From assembly GCA_034670025.1 (NCBI GenBank), contig JAXMOE010000003.1, forward strand, positions 1-64,000: a stretch of DNA of 64,000 bases, written 5' to 3'. The stretch comes from PGYR01 sp034670025. Lineage in GTDB: Bacteria > Bacteroidota > Ignavibacteria > Kapaibacteriales > UBA2268. Below, one piece after another: positions 36,433-45,906 of the stretch. The notes under the pieces were generated by a model. It was not told the origin of the DNA, made no database searches, and was given only the letters and a program-made list of their open reading frames with translations. The stretch's first letter is position 1, and each line of letters starts with the position of its first letter. The position numbers and the translations under genes are program-made.

Positions 36433-36729
36433 TTATCGGGACACAGTAGTGGTAGATGGCGAATAAATTCCGAATGTAATAGCCGAAACCAAACCATTAA
36501 TAAATGATTGTCTAGTGTGAATAGTGTAATTTTTAGCACCAGAAGCCATTTGTCTAGTGTCAGAAACACCAACAGGAACTAATCCATATATAATATAATG
36601 ATTCCATTGTGTGTCAGATATTGTACCTTGGGCACCCTCTCCAATGTGGCTTGTGTGCGAGTAGCACGAAGTAAGTAAGATAGAAGCCACAAATAATGAC
36701 CCTATGATTTGCATAGCTTTAGAAAACAT
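36433..36729 (-). CDS. Bor/Iss-like lipoprotein
   Basis: The 98-residue protein has a lipoprotein signal (MFSKAMQIIGSLFVASILLTS|CYSH) and matches the Bor family (lambda Bor, E. coli Iss): QWNHYIIYGLVPVGVSDT and NGLVSAITFGIYSPSTTTV. Bor/Iss proteins are outer-membrane lipoproteins linked to serum resistance in enterobacteria. In this group the family is chromosomal and its role is unclear. Confidence 0.8.
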   Translation of the reverse strand: MFSKAMQIIGSLFVASILLTSCYSHTSHIGEGAQGTISDTQWNHYIIYGLVPVGVSDTRQMASGAKNYTIHTRQSFINGLVSAITFGIYSPSTTTVSR

Positions 36730-36829
36730 AGTAAACCTATTTGGTTAATTGAAAAAAACTAATTCCTTAAATTATATGTTGACAATATAAATAAGTTGTC
36801 CCGAAAGTGCAAATAAATTCTTATTAGGT

Positions 36830-37804
36830 TTAACTCTCTCTACTAACAATAAAGTCTGCCAAATCTCGGAGTGGTTGTGTTTCTGCTATGTCGGCTATGC
36901 TTTCTAAAGATTTGATTGCTTCCTCAATATAATAATCAGCTTTGGCTTCAGTGTATTCTATCCCCTTGTATTCCAAGGCATAGTCAATGATATATCGGAT
37001 TTGCTTATTACTCAGACCACCTTTTCTTATCATCTTTCTTATCTTTTTGGCTTCTTTAGGAGTGCTGTTCTCAAAAGCATGAATTAGTGGTAGCGTAATT
37101 TTTTTCTCTACAATATCATTACCAACGGGTTTGCCAATCAACGAACTGGTAGAAAGATAGTCGAACAAGTCATCTTTCAGCTGAAATGCCATACCAATAT
37201 TCTCGCCAAACTCTTCCATTTTACCAATTACTTCCTTGTTGTTCGTTACGCTGGCAGCACCAATTTTTGTGCAGGTTGCAAGCAAGGCAGCTGTTTTGTC
37301 AGATATAATGCGGTAGTAAACTTCTTCAGTAATCTTTTTTGTTTTAATTACCTCTATTGCCTGTAGCTCCCCTTCGCTCATCCGTTTAACAGCGTTGCTA
37401 GTATAGTCCAAGAATCCTGTTTCGTTGTTTTCAGTAGCAATTATCAGCCCTTTTGAAAGCAAGTAATCACCCACCAAAACGGCAATTTTGTTATTCCACT
37501 TGTGGTTGATAGATAGCAAACCACGTCTGGTTTCGGCTCTATCAACTACGTCGTCGTGAACTAAGGTAGCAGTGTGGAGCAACTCTACCATAGCTGCACC
37601 AACATGAGTTCTTTGGTTTATTCCACCCAATGCCTTTGCTGTGTGGAACACCAATGTTGGCCTTATTCGCTTACCTTTCTTTTTGGTGAGGTATCTCAAA
37701 ACTATATCAAGAAGAGCAACATCCGTTTTCATTAGCCCTTTGAAATAGCTGTCAAACTCGTCTAACTCATCCTTTATTGGCTTGCTAATTTCTTTTAAGC
37801 TCAT
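36830..37804 (-). CDS. Long-chain trans-prenyl diphosphate synthase (IspB-like)
   Basis: This 324-residue all-helical prenyl transferase carries both aspartate-rich motifs: LVHDDVVDRAETRRG near 87 and FQLKDDLFDYLS near 215. It also has KKGKRIRPTLVFHTAKALGG near the N-terminus. It extends allylic diphosphates with isopentenyl units, probably to the C35-C40 side chain of menaquinone. Chain length cannot be read off directly. The start overlaps the tatC stop by one base, so it is the last gene of an fbp-tatC operon. Confidence 0.9.
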   Translation of the reverse strand: MSLKEISKPIKDELDEFDSYFKGLMKTDVALLDIVLRYLTKKKGKRIRPTLVFHTAKALGGINQRTHVGAAMVELLHTATLVHDDVVDRAETRRGLLSINHKWNNKIAVLVGDYLLSKGLIIATENNETGFLDYTSNAVKRMSEGELQAIEVIKTKKITEEVYYRIISDKTAALLATCTKIGAASVTNNKEVIGKMEEFGENIGMAFQLKDDLFDYLSTSSLIGKPVGNDIVEKKITLPLIHAFENSTPKEAKKIRKMIRKGGLSNKQIRYIIDYALEYKGIEYTEAKADYYIEEAIKSLESIADIAETQPLRDLADFIVSRES

Positions 37805-38586
37805 TATTGCTCGTTCTCTTCATTTTTATAGTATTTCTTAATCGAAACCGCAGAAATAATTATACTGATTTCGTACAGCAAATAGATAGGCGTTGCTACT
37901 ATTAGCTGATTGAACGGGTCTGGACTCGGTGTCAATATTGCCGCAATTATTAATATAACCACAATTGCGTGTCTTCTGTATTTTCTCAAAAACCGTGGAG
38001 TCAGCAAACCAAATCGTGACAACACGAACGAGACCATTGGCATTTCGAAAAACACTCCTGCCGACAATATCATCAGCATTATGAAGCCCCAATAGTCATT
38101 TATATCTATCAAATTCTTTATGTTGTCCGTACCAAAGTTTGCCGAAAATTCTAACATAGACGGTATCATAACCATATATGAAAATGTTATTCCTGACAAA
38201 AAACAGAAAGTAGTGAAAAAAGTAATTCTCCTTGCCCACCCTCGCTCAGCAGCATAGAGAGCCGGCTCTACAAACTTCCATATCTGAAACAGTATAAATG
38301 GGAATGCAATAATCACTCCCGATATTAATATCACTTTAAAATAGAGCATCGGCTTACCGAATACCCTAAGGTTCTGTAAATCCAGATTAGCTTCTATCGC
38401 TGGTTTCAATAGTATGCCGTTCATCAATGGCTCTATGAAAATTCCCGCAATTGCCGAACCAATAATCACACTTATTATGATGTACATCAGTCTTTTTCTG
38501 AGTTCATCTAAGTGATCCATCAGCCCCATGTCTTTGTCGTCTTGGTTCTCTTCTGGCTCTGTCCCTATTTGCTTTTGTTCGCTCAA
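37804..38586 (-). CDS. tatC: Sec-independent protein translocase subunit TatC
   Basis: The 260-residue protein has the TatC signature near its start (MGLMDHLDELRKRLMYIIIS), six membrane segments, and the conserved FEMPMVSFVLSRFGLLTPRF block. TatC is the receptor for twin-arginine signal peptides in the inner membrane. TatA/B are not in this window. It directly follows fbp (adjacent bases) and overlaps the prenyl synthase gene by one base. Confidence 0.94.
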   Translation of the reverse strand: MSEQKQIGTEPEENQDDKDMGLMDHLDELRKRLMYIIISVIIGSAIAGIFIEPLMNGILLKPAIEANLDLQNLRVFGKPMLYFKVILISGVIIAFPFILFQIWKFVEPALYAAERGWARRITFFTTFCFLSGITFSYMVMIPSMLEFSANFGTDNIKNLIDINDYWGFIMLMILSAGVFFEMPMVSFVLSRFGLLTPRFLRKYRRHAIVVILIIAAILTPSPDPFNQLIVATPIYLLYEISIIISAVSIKKYYKNEENEQ

Positions 38587-39603
38587 TTAACCTCTTTCGC
38601 CACTCAAAAATGCTTCACATTCTTCCACATCGTATTTGCTACCCAAATAAAGTGGGCTACGTTGGTGAATGTCCGTTGGCTGTATGTCCAATATTCTATC
38701 TTTGCCGTTGCTTGCCTTACCGCCAGCTTGTTCTATTAGCATAGCCAATGGATTGCATTCGTAAACTAATCTTAGCTTGCCATTAGGCGATGCAGTGTCT
38801 TCGGGGTATGCAAATATACCTCCGTAGAGCAAAGTTCTGTGTATATCAGCTACTCCAGAACCGATGTATCTCGCAGAGTATGGGCGTGTGCCATCTTCCG
38901 ACTTTTCTTTCAAGTGTTCAATATACTTTTTGAATTCTGGCTTCCACTTATGCGTGTTCCCTTCGTTCACAGAGTAATATTTCCCACGCTCAGGGATAGT
39001 GATGCCCTCGTAAGATAAGATAAACTCACCAACTGTTGGGTCATAAGTGAAGGCATTTACGCCGTTGCCAGTAGTGTAAACAAATACTGTGCTACTGCCG
39101 TATAGTGCATAGCCAGAGGCAACTTGCTTGTAGCCAGGTTGCAACACATCGTCAGCACTGCAATCAGCATCGCTATCAGTTACTCGTTTGTAAAGCCCGA
39201 ATATAGTACCTATGGTTACATTCACATCAATATTTGAAGAGCCGTCCAAGGGGTCGAATACCATAACGTAATCGCCTTTTTCATACTTTTCGGGTATATG
39301 TATTAGTTCTTCGTTCTCTTCGGAGGCCATAACGGCTAGTTTGCCAGTATGGTTGAGTGAGTTGATTATTATCTCGTTTGCTAACACGTCCAATTTCTTT
39401 ACTTCCTCGCCGTGCACATTGGTGGTGTTAGTCATACCAATAATGTCGTTTATTCCAGCACGTCGCACTTCCCTTGCTATTAACCGTACGGCAAATGTAA
39501 TGTCGTGCATAAATGAAGTAAATTCACCCGAAGCATCGGGGTGCTGGTTTTCTTGCTTTGTAATGAAATTATCGAGTGTGATAAACCGAGATACTTTTAT
39601 CAT
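38587..39603 (-). CDS. fbp: Fructose-1,6-bisphosphatase class 1
   Basis: The 338-residue protein is a class 1 FBPase: AVMASEENEELI, the metal site DPLDGSSNIDVNVTIGTIFG, and RYIGSGVADIHRTLLYGGIF with the substrate-binding region. It hydrolyses fructose 1,6-bisphosphate to fructose 6-phosphate in gluconeogenesis. It leads the fbp-tatC-prenyl synthase string. The promoter should lie in the 134-base spacer before the DUF3817 gene. Confidence 0.95.
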   Translation of the reverse strand: MIKVSRFITLDNFITKQENQHPDASGEFTSFMHDITFAVRLIAREVRRAGINDIIGMTNTTNVHGEEVKKLDVLANEIIINSLNHTGKLAVMASEENEELIHIPEKYEKGDYVMVFDPLDGSSNIDVNVTIGTIFGLYKRVTDSDADCSADDVLQPGYKQVASGYALYGSSTVFVYTTGNGVNAFTYDPTVGEFILSYEGITIPERGKYYSVNEGNTHKWKPEFKKYIEHLKEKSEDGTRPYSARYIGSGVADIHRTLLYGGIFAYPEDTASPNGKLRLVYECNPLAMLIEQAGGKASNGKDRILDIQPTDIHQRSPLYLGSKYDVEECEAFLSGERG

Positions 39604-39737
39604 TTCTGTTTTTACGTTTTTATGTATAAATAAACACGAAAGTTAACCTTATTTCATTTCTAAAACAATAGCAAAGTAATTACTCACTTGGCAAAATCAA
39701 TAGCCGAAACAGGTTAGCTTACATATAGCCAGTGCTT

Positions 39738-40061
39738 TTATACTTGTTTTTCTAACTCGGACAGGTACTTCTTGTCAGTGTAGAAAGTACCGAATGGTAA
39801 AAGTGACGCAAGCAACAGAATCAAGTTAGTTCGCAAGCCAGTTCGGAATTGATTTCTTATGACCAAAACACCAAACACGTAAGCCACAAACAGAAAGCCA
39901 TGTGCCATACCAACTATGTAGTTCGGGAGCGGCATATCGGCCCAATATTTCAGAGGCATAGTAACGCCGAAAAGCAGCAGATAGCTTATCCCTTCCAAAA
40001 TCCCAATAGTTCTGAATCTCTTCAGGTTCTTGTGTTTGTGCTCTTGATCCAATAATCCCAT
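39738..40061 (-). CDS. DUF3817 family integral membrane protein
   Basis: The 107-residue protein has three hydrophobic segments and the DUF3817 (YdzA-like) pattern: LKRFRTIGILEGISYLLLFG, MPLKYWADMPLPNYIVGMAHG and FLFVAYVFGVLVI. Function is not known for the family. It is divergent from the NmrA-type gene, with the 82-base spacer serving both promoters. Confidence 0.85.
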   Translation of the reverse strand: MGLLDQEHKHKNLKRFRTIGILEGISYLLLFGVTMPLKYWADMPLPNYIVGMAHGFLFVAYVFGVLVIRNQFRTGLRTNLILLLASLLPFGTFYTDKKYLSELEKQV

Positions 40062-40143
40062 TGAAGTACGCTCATAATATTTTATTATATTTGTAGTTAT
40101 TACGTTGTTGAGTATTAACTATTGCTGGTAATAATAAAAGAAA

Positions 40144-41040
40144 ATGGCTATTAAACCGATGAATATTCTAATTACTGGTGCTACTGGAAATGTTGGCAGA
40201 CAGGTAGTTCGTTACCTAACTGAAATAAATGCCAAAAGAAATTTACAGTATCAGGTCAAAATAGCTGACAGAGATATTGATAGGGCGAAAACGACATTTG
40301 CTAATGTTGACAACCTTAGCTTTAGGCACTTCGATTTTGACGATAGAACCTCATTTAAGGAATCATTTGACGGTATAGACATTATGTTTTTGCTCAGACC
40401 ACCACAAATATCAGAAGTTGACAAATATTTCCGCCCACTTTTTGATGAAGCCAAGAGCAAGGGAATAAGAAAAATTGTCTTCTTATCGGTGCAAGGTGCT
40501 GACAAGAGTAAGGTAATTCCCCACAATAAGATAGAAATATTGATTAAAGAATATGGTTTTGAATATATATTCGTAAGGCCAAGTTATTTTATGCAAAACC
40601 TGACTACCACTTTGCTCAATGAAATAAAAACCAATAGCACAATTACGCTTCCTTCGAGCAATGCTAAGTTTAATTGGATTGATGTCAATAATATTGGCAG
40701 ATGTATAGCAGAGCTAATTGTGTCATTCGATAATTATTCTAACCGAGTGATAACTATAACAGGTGAAGAGAATTTAGACTACTCCGTTGCTGCTTCTTAT
40801 CTGAGTGAAGAGTTAGGAAGAGAAATAAAATTTAAGAGCGTAAACCCAATAAAATTTTACTTTTTGAAGAGAAAACAAGGAATAAGCAGCGGATTTGCAA
40901 TAGTTATGACCATACTGCACTTCCTACCTCGTCTGCAAAGCGAACCCAAAATAACTGACAATTATTACCTAATAACAGGTGAAAAACCTACATCACTCAA
41001 AGAATTTATACCGAGAGAAATAGTTCAGTTTAAACCATAA
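40144..41040 (+). CDS. NmrA-type atypical SDR NAD(P)-binding protein
   Basis: This is a 298-residue Rossmann-fold protein. The N-terminus has the dinucleotide motif NILITGATGNVGRQVVRYLT, followed by IDIMFLLRPPQISEV, IRKIVFLSVQGADKSKVIPH and FVRPSYFMQNL, the NmrA/NAD-epimerase-like pattern. The catalytic Tyr-Lys of classical SDRs is not obvious, so a sensor or regulatory role is possible. It is the only plus-strand chromosomal gene between 18 and 51 kb. Confidence 0.85.
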   Translation: MAIKPMNILITGATGNVGRQVVRYLTEINAKRNLQYQVKIADRDIDRAKTTFANVDNLSFRHFDFDDRTSFKESFDGIDIMFLLRPPQISEVDKYFRPLFDEAKSKGIRKIVFLSVQGADKSKVIPHNKIEILIKEYGFEYIFVRPSYFMQNLTTTLLNEIKTNSTITLPSSNAKFNWIDVNNIGRCIAELIVSFDNYSNRVITITGEENLDYSVAASYLSEELGREIKFKSVNPIKFYFLKRKQGISSGFAIVMTILHFLPRLQSEPKITDNYYLITGEKPTSLKEFIPREIVQFKP

Positions 41041-41078
41041 CCGTAGGCTGTCAAATATAATAAAACCCATAAATTGGT

Positions 41079-41114
41079 AAAAAAAAATCCCACTACTAAC
41101 AAAAGAAGCGGGAT
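41079..41114 (-). terminator. Intrinsic terminator after the 236-residue secreted protein gene
   Basis: ATCCCACT (41087-41094) pairs with AGCGGGAT (41107-41114) with one mismatch. The A run 41079-41087 supplies the minus-strand T tract. It may work weakly in both directions between this gene and the NmrA-type gene. Confidence 0.7.
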
Positions 41115-41140
41115 ATTACGTAATTAATTTGTAATTTTAC

Positions 41141-41851
41141 TTAGTCTTGTGGCCCGAATGGGAAACCCGATTCATGATTCAATATATAAAAGTAACTACC
41201 CGTTTTCAGAAGTATTATGAATTCACCACCATCAATTACTGGAAAATGGTTTTCATTTACATAAGTCAATTCATCATCACTAAAATTTGCGATATAATAA
41301 AGTGTATTAGTGGGTAGTCCAGGAAACAAATCATCTTCATCAATTGTTAAATTACCTTCACCCGTGTAAACCATAATGTTTGATGTAAGTATGTCACCCA
41401 AATTATCTGCAGTTGTAAACTCTTCAGAATTTAAACTAAGATTACCATTGTTATAAGTATTCCCTTCTATAGTTACGTCTCCTTTTACTTTCAAACTAGA
41501 ACTAATAAGCCCCATACGAGCAGAAAGGTCGATTAAGTAGTCCAATCTGTACTGAGCAACTACTGTTCCATTGTCCATTACGTTTACTACGTGAGAAGTA
41601 GTTACCGAAGCTTCTAAAATATCTTCCCATTCAGAATCACCATCACCTACAGAAAAGATGATTAGACCAGAAGAATTTGGCTCAGTTACTTCTATTTCTG
41701 ATTCGTATATTGCTGGTCCTGACCCCTCTGTTACAGAAACAGATAAGTTTTCACCATTGTCGTAGTTCACAGCCACAACTATTGGGCTAAGCGAGTAAGC
41801 CATTGTTGTAGAGGCAATAGCTAATGCAATTATAATTAAAATGTTTTTCAT
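41141..41851 (-). CDS. Secreted protein, short paralogue of the 1526-residue repeat protein
   Basis: The 236-residue protein has a signal peptide (MKNILIIIALAIASTTMAYS) and then parallels the start of the protein at 46877-51454: both have a LxPxxVxV opening after the signal, a GVITVNVG/GLIIFSVGDG strand, a W(D/E)xI box, and a variant of NG(T/A)xxxQxRxDxxI. The C-terminal region ends with a beta-strand pair. The long repeat region is missing. I do not recognise a named family. It lies downstream of the minus-strand phage-like genes and upstream of a terminator. Confidence 0.55.
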   Translation of the reverse strand: MKNILIIIALAIASTTMAYSLSPIVVAVNYDNGENLSVSVTEGSGPAIYESEIEVTEPNSSGLIIFSVGDGDSEWEDILEASVTTSHVVNVMDNGTVVAQYRLDYLIDLSARMGLISSSLKVKGDVTIEGNTYNNGNLSLNSEEFTTADNLGDILTSNIMVYTGEGNLTIDEDDLFPGLPTNTLYYIANFSDDELTYVNENHFPVIDGGEFIILLKTGSYFYILNHESGFPFGPQD

Positions 41852-41912
41852 AAGACACCCTATATTTTATTTATTTAAACAATTATCCACAAATTTAAGG
41901 AAAAGTAATTGA

Positions 41913-43022
41913 CTAAACAACCAAATCTTTCTTCTCATAGCCATATTTTTTTATCCAGTATTCTTTAGCAAACTCTATGGCACCACTATCTAACAGCTTC
42001 AAATCTCGGTCTAATCTGGTGTCTATGTCTTCCAATTCCTCTCTAAATTTGAACTTTGCCTCCAATGGCTTACCGTAATTCAGCTCTGAAACATAGCTAA
42101 TCAGCGTGTTTACAGCTTCTTCTACCAACAGCTTATCTGCAAGTACTAACTCTTCCCTTATCTTATAGTGAGTTTCTGCCGCGGCTTTGCTACTGTTGGT
42201 CACATCTGTTGTAAGCGTTTGCGATAGTATTGCTTTCGATATTTCCTTGTTGCTGAGCTTTATCATCTCATTGTACAAACGGACGGAGCTATACCTATGC
42301 GGTTCCGCTATTTCTATATCAATGTCATTCGGTGTAACTATCACGCTGTCTTCTGTCATATTTGCAAGGTGTTCAGCAAGCGAATTTGCTTCATTCTGCG
42401 TAGCACCTCGGGTGTATTTGCCTATTAGTATCGGCATTCCGTAGCGTTCCATAAAGTTCACCCAAAACCGCATTCCTCCATTCTTGAACTTTACTGGCCA
42501 ATAGCACTTAGACAACAATGCTATGCCATAAGGATTCTGATAGCCAGCTCTGTAACGCAAGTCCAAGAACTTATACTTCGGTAACGCCACTCCCTTGGTC
42601 TTCCCTGCTGCGCGGTATTTCAACTCCGATTTGGTATCAATATAGAACAGCTCTTGCGGCTTTGCTATTGTGGCATTGGGCAATATCTGACCTTTCACTT
42701 TCTCCCAATATATCTCAATCGGCTGAAATCCAAAAAGGATAGAGTCCTGCACTTCGTCTATTAGCTTTTCCATCTTTATTTCATTGAGCAAACTCGCCGC
42801 CAGTTGATTGTCTTCCCCCACTATATCGTATTGTGTGGATAGCACTCCACTCTTCCGTGATTGCACACAGCTCCACAAGTGTGGATCATAAAGCAATTCC
42901 CTATACCCAGAGTACGTCGTTCCTGTCTTTCTCAATATCATATCGGGATTGGGCACTGCATCCATTATGCTCTGCCAACCGTCATTGCCTATGCTGACTA
43001 CTTCTTTATACAAATCATTCAT
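41913..43022 (-). CDS. Mu-like phage portal protein (gp29/DUF935)
   Basis: The 369-residue protein matches DUF935, the portal family of Mu-like phages: YRELLYDPHLWSCVQSRKSG, FGFQPIEIYWEKV, FWVNFMERYGMPILIGKYTR, and EMIKLSNKEISKAILSQTLT. Portals form the dodecameric ring through which DNA enters the head. The length is somewhat below the usual 450-520 residues of full DUF935 portals. The gene is the last of the minus-strand phage-like block, and no terminase gene is adjacent. Confidence 0.88.
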   Translation of the reverse strand: MNDLYKEVVSIGNDGWQSIMDAVPNPDMILRKTGTTYSGYRELLYDPHLWSCVQSRKSGVLSTQYDIVGEDNQLAASLLNEIKMEKLIDEVQDSILFGFQPIEIYWEKVKGQILPNATIAKPQELFYIDTKSELKYRAAGKTKGVALPKYKFLDLRYRAGYQNPYGIALLSKCYWPVKFKNGGMRFWVNFMERYGMPILIGKYTRGATQNEANSLAEHLANMTEDSVIVTPNDIDIEIAEPHRYSSVRLYNEMIKLSNKEISKAILSQTLTTDVTNSSKAAAETHYKIREELVLADKLLVEEAVNTLISYVSELNYGKPLEAKFKFREELEDIDTRLDRDLKLLDSGAIEFAKEYWIKKYGYEKKDLVV

Positions 43023-43031
43023 TTTTCTCTC

Positions 43032-43433
43032 TCATTTACTTATTATAATTCCTAATAGCAATCCACCTGCAGCTGCAGCTGGTGTGTGCCACCAATCCTC
43101 TTTTTTACAGGGAATGGCTATCGTCTTTACCTCACTATACACAGTGTCCGTAGCTAAGCGAATTGACATATTCATCTCGTTTTCGGGGTAGCTGTAGCTA
43201 ACCATTATTGTGTCTCGCTTATAAACCGTGTCAACCGTTGCTACAAAAGGGGCTGTCTTTATTATCGTGTCCCTTTTGTAAACTAACTTCGGTCTTACTT
43301 TTTCTATTACAATCGGCGCTGGTTGTACAGTTATTGTGTCTCGAACTGTTGTTACTCTCACCGATGGATAGTACTCCTTAGTTAATAGCAGTGCCAACAA
43401 AGCCGACACCAACGCTGTTATTATATACTTCAT
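43032..43433 (-). CDS. Phage-block small membrane protein, possible spanin-like
   Basis: This 133-residue protein has an N-terminal membrane segment (MKYIITALVSALLALLLTKE), a middle with repeated RDTI units (VRDTITVQ, YKRDTIIK, YKRDTIMV), and a hydrophobic C-terminus (AAAAGGLLLGIIISK). Proteins like this are found in lysis regions of Bacteroidota phages. A role as an i-spanin-like lysis accessory is an inference from position beside a lysin and holin-like gene. Confidence 0.5.
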   Translation of the reverse strand: MKYIITALVSALLALLLTKEYYPSVRVTTVRDTITVQPAPIVIEKVRPKLVYKRDTIIKTAPFVATVDTVYKRDTIMVSYSYPENEMNMSIRLATDTVYSEVKTIAIPCKKEDWWHTPAAAAGGLLLGIIISK

Positions 43434-43445
43434 TCTGTTCCTCCC

Positions 43446-44747
43446 TTATATCTCAGCATCTAACACATAGTGGCCACCAACGGACGACGTACTTATGCTA
43501 AATCCAGAATCATTAATCACCGTGAATGATTTCGCATTCTCATAGTCAACTGCCATTCCTACATTCACTCCTGTGCTTACCACCCAATAATCATTCACTG
43601 GTGGATCGGCGGATGATATTAGTTCAACCGATGGAGCTTTGTACATATCGCAATAGTGGACAGTGCCGACCACGTTGCCATTACTAATACCATAAGATGA
43701 AGCAAAGCTCACTTTCCCCTCATCCGTTTTCTTGTAAGGTGGCTCTGTTAAGCTATAACTCTTCTTATAAAACTGAAGACATTTGATAACCTCATCAACA
43801 TAGTAACCCTCTTTATAAGTTATATATGAACTGTGTTCTATTATTTGAGCATTGTTAATAGATATATACTCATCAGCACTTAGTCCCTCTATCCATAAGA
43901 AAATAGCTATGTTCTTAGCTCCACTACCAACACTAATGTCCTCCAGTTTCAGAGTCTGAAACTCACTACTCAATGTCACTTCATCGCTGATTGCATAATA
44001 GCTCCAATCAGCTACCAAGCTCGGATTTGTACCGACTCCATTCCAATTGCTAACCACATCGCGAGTGGGTTCATCAGCATTCCCCTCCCAAGTGAGCAAT
44101 GCCAATTTCGCTTTGGCAGTGCTATTGCTTTTAACATCAATAGAGAGAGACAAGCCATTACCCAAATACTGCTCCAAAAAGCGGTGAGGAACTATCTGTA
44201 TTACTCCAAGCTTACCACTTGCTGTAGCTGTTAGTTTAGCTCCATCGTCCTCGATAGCAATTGGCTCACTGCTTTCGTTGAGTGCTAACCATCTGTCAGC
44301 AAAGAAATCGCCATCATCACAGACCATCGACACCCTATCCAAAAGCAAACAAGTACCACTCAGCTCTGTGGTATTCGTCTCATCGCTTCCGGTGTTAGTA
44401 TAGCTAATGTGAGTGGCATCTACCTTAGTAATCTCAACACCACTTGGCTCATCGTAAGTGCCTGCACCCATATTCGTAATCTGTACCTTGTCCCCAGTTT
44501 GGTAACCGTGCGGTACTTCCGTTTCCAATGTCACCAGATTGCTCGTTCTCTCTCTGCTACTAATCTCCACCGGAGTGGCTACTCTTTGCCACACACTAAA
44601 GTTTGAATTAATCAGCAAGTTCTGCTTCTGTTTTGCAGCTCCTGTTTTCTCATCTATCAAGTCTATCAAATCATCTTGGCGTTCTATATCGCCTTCCAAA
44701 TTGCCCCAGACTTGTTCGCCCAGTGGCGGAAAATAACTAAACGGCAT
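43446..44747 (-). CDS. Phage tail-fibre-like protein
   Basis: This is a 433-residue protein. Features: LLINSNFSVWQRVATP, the QNLLINxxFxxWQR start of many tail-fibre and receptor-binding proteins; an FCCH-like module (PHGYQTGDKVQITNMGAGTY, VDATHISYTN); a carbohydrate-binding-like region; and EVIKCLQFYKKSY near residue 325, typical of phage fibre ends. It probably adsorbs to the host surface. No chaperone gene is evident next to it. Confidence 0.72.
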   Translation of the reverse strand: MPFSYFPPLGEQVWGNLEGDIERQDDLIDLIDEKTGAAKQKQNLLINSNFSVWQRVATPVEISSRERTSNLVTLETEVPHGYQTGDKVQITNMGAGTYDEPSGVEITKVDATHISYTNTGSDETNTTELSGTCLLLDRVSMVCDDGDFFADRWLALNESSEPIAIEDDGAKLTATASGKLGVIQIVPHRFLEQYLGNGLSLSIDVKSNSTAKAKLALLTWEGNADEPTRDVVSNWNGVGTNPSLVADWSYYAISDEVTLSSEFQTLKLEDISVGSGAKNIAIFLWIEGLSADEYISINNAQIIEHSSYITYKEGYYVDEVIKCLQFYKKSYSLTEPPYKKTDEGKVSFASSYGISNGNVVGTVHYCDMYKAPSVELISSADPPVNDYWVVSTGVNVGMAVDYENAKSFTVINDSGFSISTSSVGGHYVLDAEI

Positions 44748-44759
44748 AGCTCACCTCCA

Positions 44760-45098
44760 TTATTTATAGTACAAGTGGGCATCTACTCGACCTGATATTA
44801 TCCCCACTGGCACGTATTCTATTCTTAAAAATTTAAACATCTGTCTGATAACTATCAGCTCAGCATCGTCATAATTGTCAGCTGTTTTCAGCTCATATAT
44901 CTTCTTGTACCCTGCATTGCTCATATCATTGGAGCCAGTCAGCACCAAAAATCCATTCAGCGGTCCAACTATTCCCTTCCAACTTATTTGCAGCGAATGG
45001 GCTTTCTTGTTTCTACCCTTCATTTCTGGAGCTATATCCACCCATTTGCTACTGTATTCCAGCCCTGCGTTGTGGCTGTTCATTAATCTCAATATCAT
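44760..45098 (-). CDS. Phage-block conserved protein, unknown function
   Basis: This 112-residue soluble protein includes YSSKWVDIAPEMKGRNKKAH, SLQISWKGIVGPLNGFLVLT and KFLRIEYVPVGIISG, a beta-rich layout seen in small phage structural proteins. It overlaps the upstream lysin gene by 4 bases (ATGA type), which shows it belongs to the phage block. No function assigned. Confidence 0.6.
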   Translation of the reverse strand: MILRLMNSHNAGLEYSSKWVDIAPEMKGRNKKAHSLQISWKGIVGPLNGFLVLTGSNDMSNAGYKKIYELKTADNYDDAELIVIRQMFKFLRIEYVPVGIISGRVDAHLYYK

Positions 45099-45679
45099 AT
45101 CTTCACCTTTCTAAATGTAACAACTCCCCTCATCATCAGCAGACCGAGTGGGTGGTTGACAAATCTCGTCTTCACTGCCACCCCTTCGCCGCCTTTCGTT
45201 TTTACGTTGAAGCCAATGGTCTCCACTATTCCCTTCCGCTTCGTTCTCAGCACTCGCTCTATGTGACCAGACCAACTGTTCTTCGATTTCCAAACAATCA
45301 GATCGTGTCTTGCTATATCGCGGCTTACCAATCTGCCATTTCGCTTAGCGTGGTTGTATATACCATTTGCCACCGCCGTCCGTTCTATCGGAATAGCACT
45401 TTTGGGCATTCCCAACTCTTCCGCTCCTTTGCTAAAGCTCCAATAAACTCCTGCCGCACAGTAAGGATAGCCCTCGCCCAAACCAACGGTAGCTAAGTAT
45501 TTACCCACTTCGCCTCGGTTGTCCTTTTCCTCCATTGTGCCAATTTGCGATAGTGTATAGCGTTCCGAAGTAGTGAGCAACCGCTCATCGCAGTCCAGCT
45601 CATACATATCAAAAGAGCAGAGTGCAGCCGCTAAGAGAACTGAACCAGATAAACGCCAAGCACCGTAAAGCCAACGCAT
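45095..45679 (-). CDS. Likely phage lysin with Cys/His (CHAP/NlpC-like) peptidase fold
   Basis: The 194-residue frame contains the pattern YPYCAAGVYWSF (Cys followed by a helix, typical of CHAP/NlpC cores), then DLIVWKSKNSWSGHIERVLR with a His after the SGH strand. That arrangement fits cell-wall amidases or endopeptidases used for phage lysis. The N-terminus LYGAWRLSGSVLLAAALCSF is hydrophobic and could be a signal or anchor. A start at 45607 is an alternative. The gene overlaps the holin-like gene by about 49 bases if the long start is used. Confidence 0.65.
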   Translation of the reverse strand: MRWLYGAWRLSGSVLLAAALCSFDMYELDCDERLLTTSERYTLSQIGTMEEKDNRGEVGKYLATVGLGEGYPYCAAGVYWSFSKGAEELGMPKSAIPIERTAVANGIYNHAKRNGRLVSRDIARHDLIVWKSKNSWSGHIERVLRTKRKGIVETIGFNVKTKGGEGVAVKTRFVNHPLGLLMMRGVVTFRKVKI

Positions 45680-45906
45680 ATATGCACCCCCAAGAAAATA
45701 TGTCCCAAATTTTGTGAAGCCACTCCGTAAGTAAAGTCAATCTGAGTGAAGCAATAGACCGCCAGAGCCGACAGCCCAACAGCCACCACTTCCACCATAA
45801 TCATTATCAGTAGGGTGTGGAGCTCTTCCACCCCTGGGGACAGAACGCCCCACGCCAACAGCATAATCCCTGCGAGCAAAGCGTATCTTGTCATTGGTCT
45901 ATACAT
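45631..45906 (-). CDS. Holin-like small membrane protein
   Basis: A start at 45906 gives 91 residues. It overlaps the end of the gp36-like gene by 8 bases, while a longer frame would overlap more. Three hydrophobic segments (YALLAGIMLLAWGVLS, LLIMIMVEVVAVGLSALAVY, IFLGVHICVGFTVLGVYLV) fit a holin or holin-like membrane protein placed just before the lysin. Assignment is by size, topology and position. Confidence 0.55.
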   Translation of the reverse strand: MYRPMTRYALLAGIMLLAWGVLSPGVEELHTLLIMIMVEVVAVGLSALAVYCFTQIDFTYGVASQNLGHIFLGVHICVGFTVLGVYLVQFS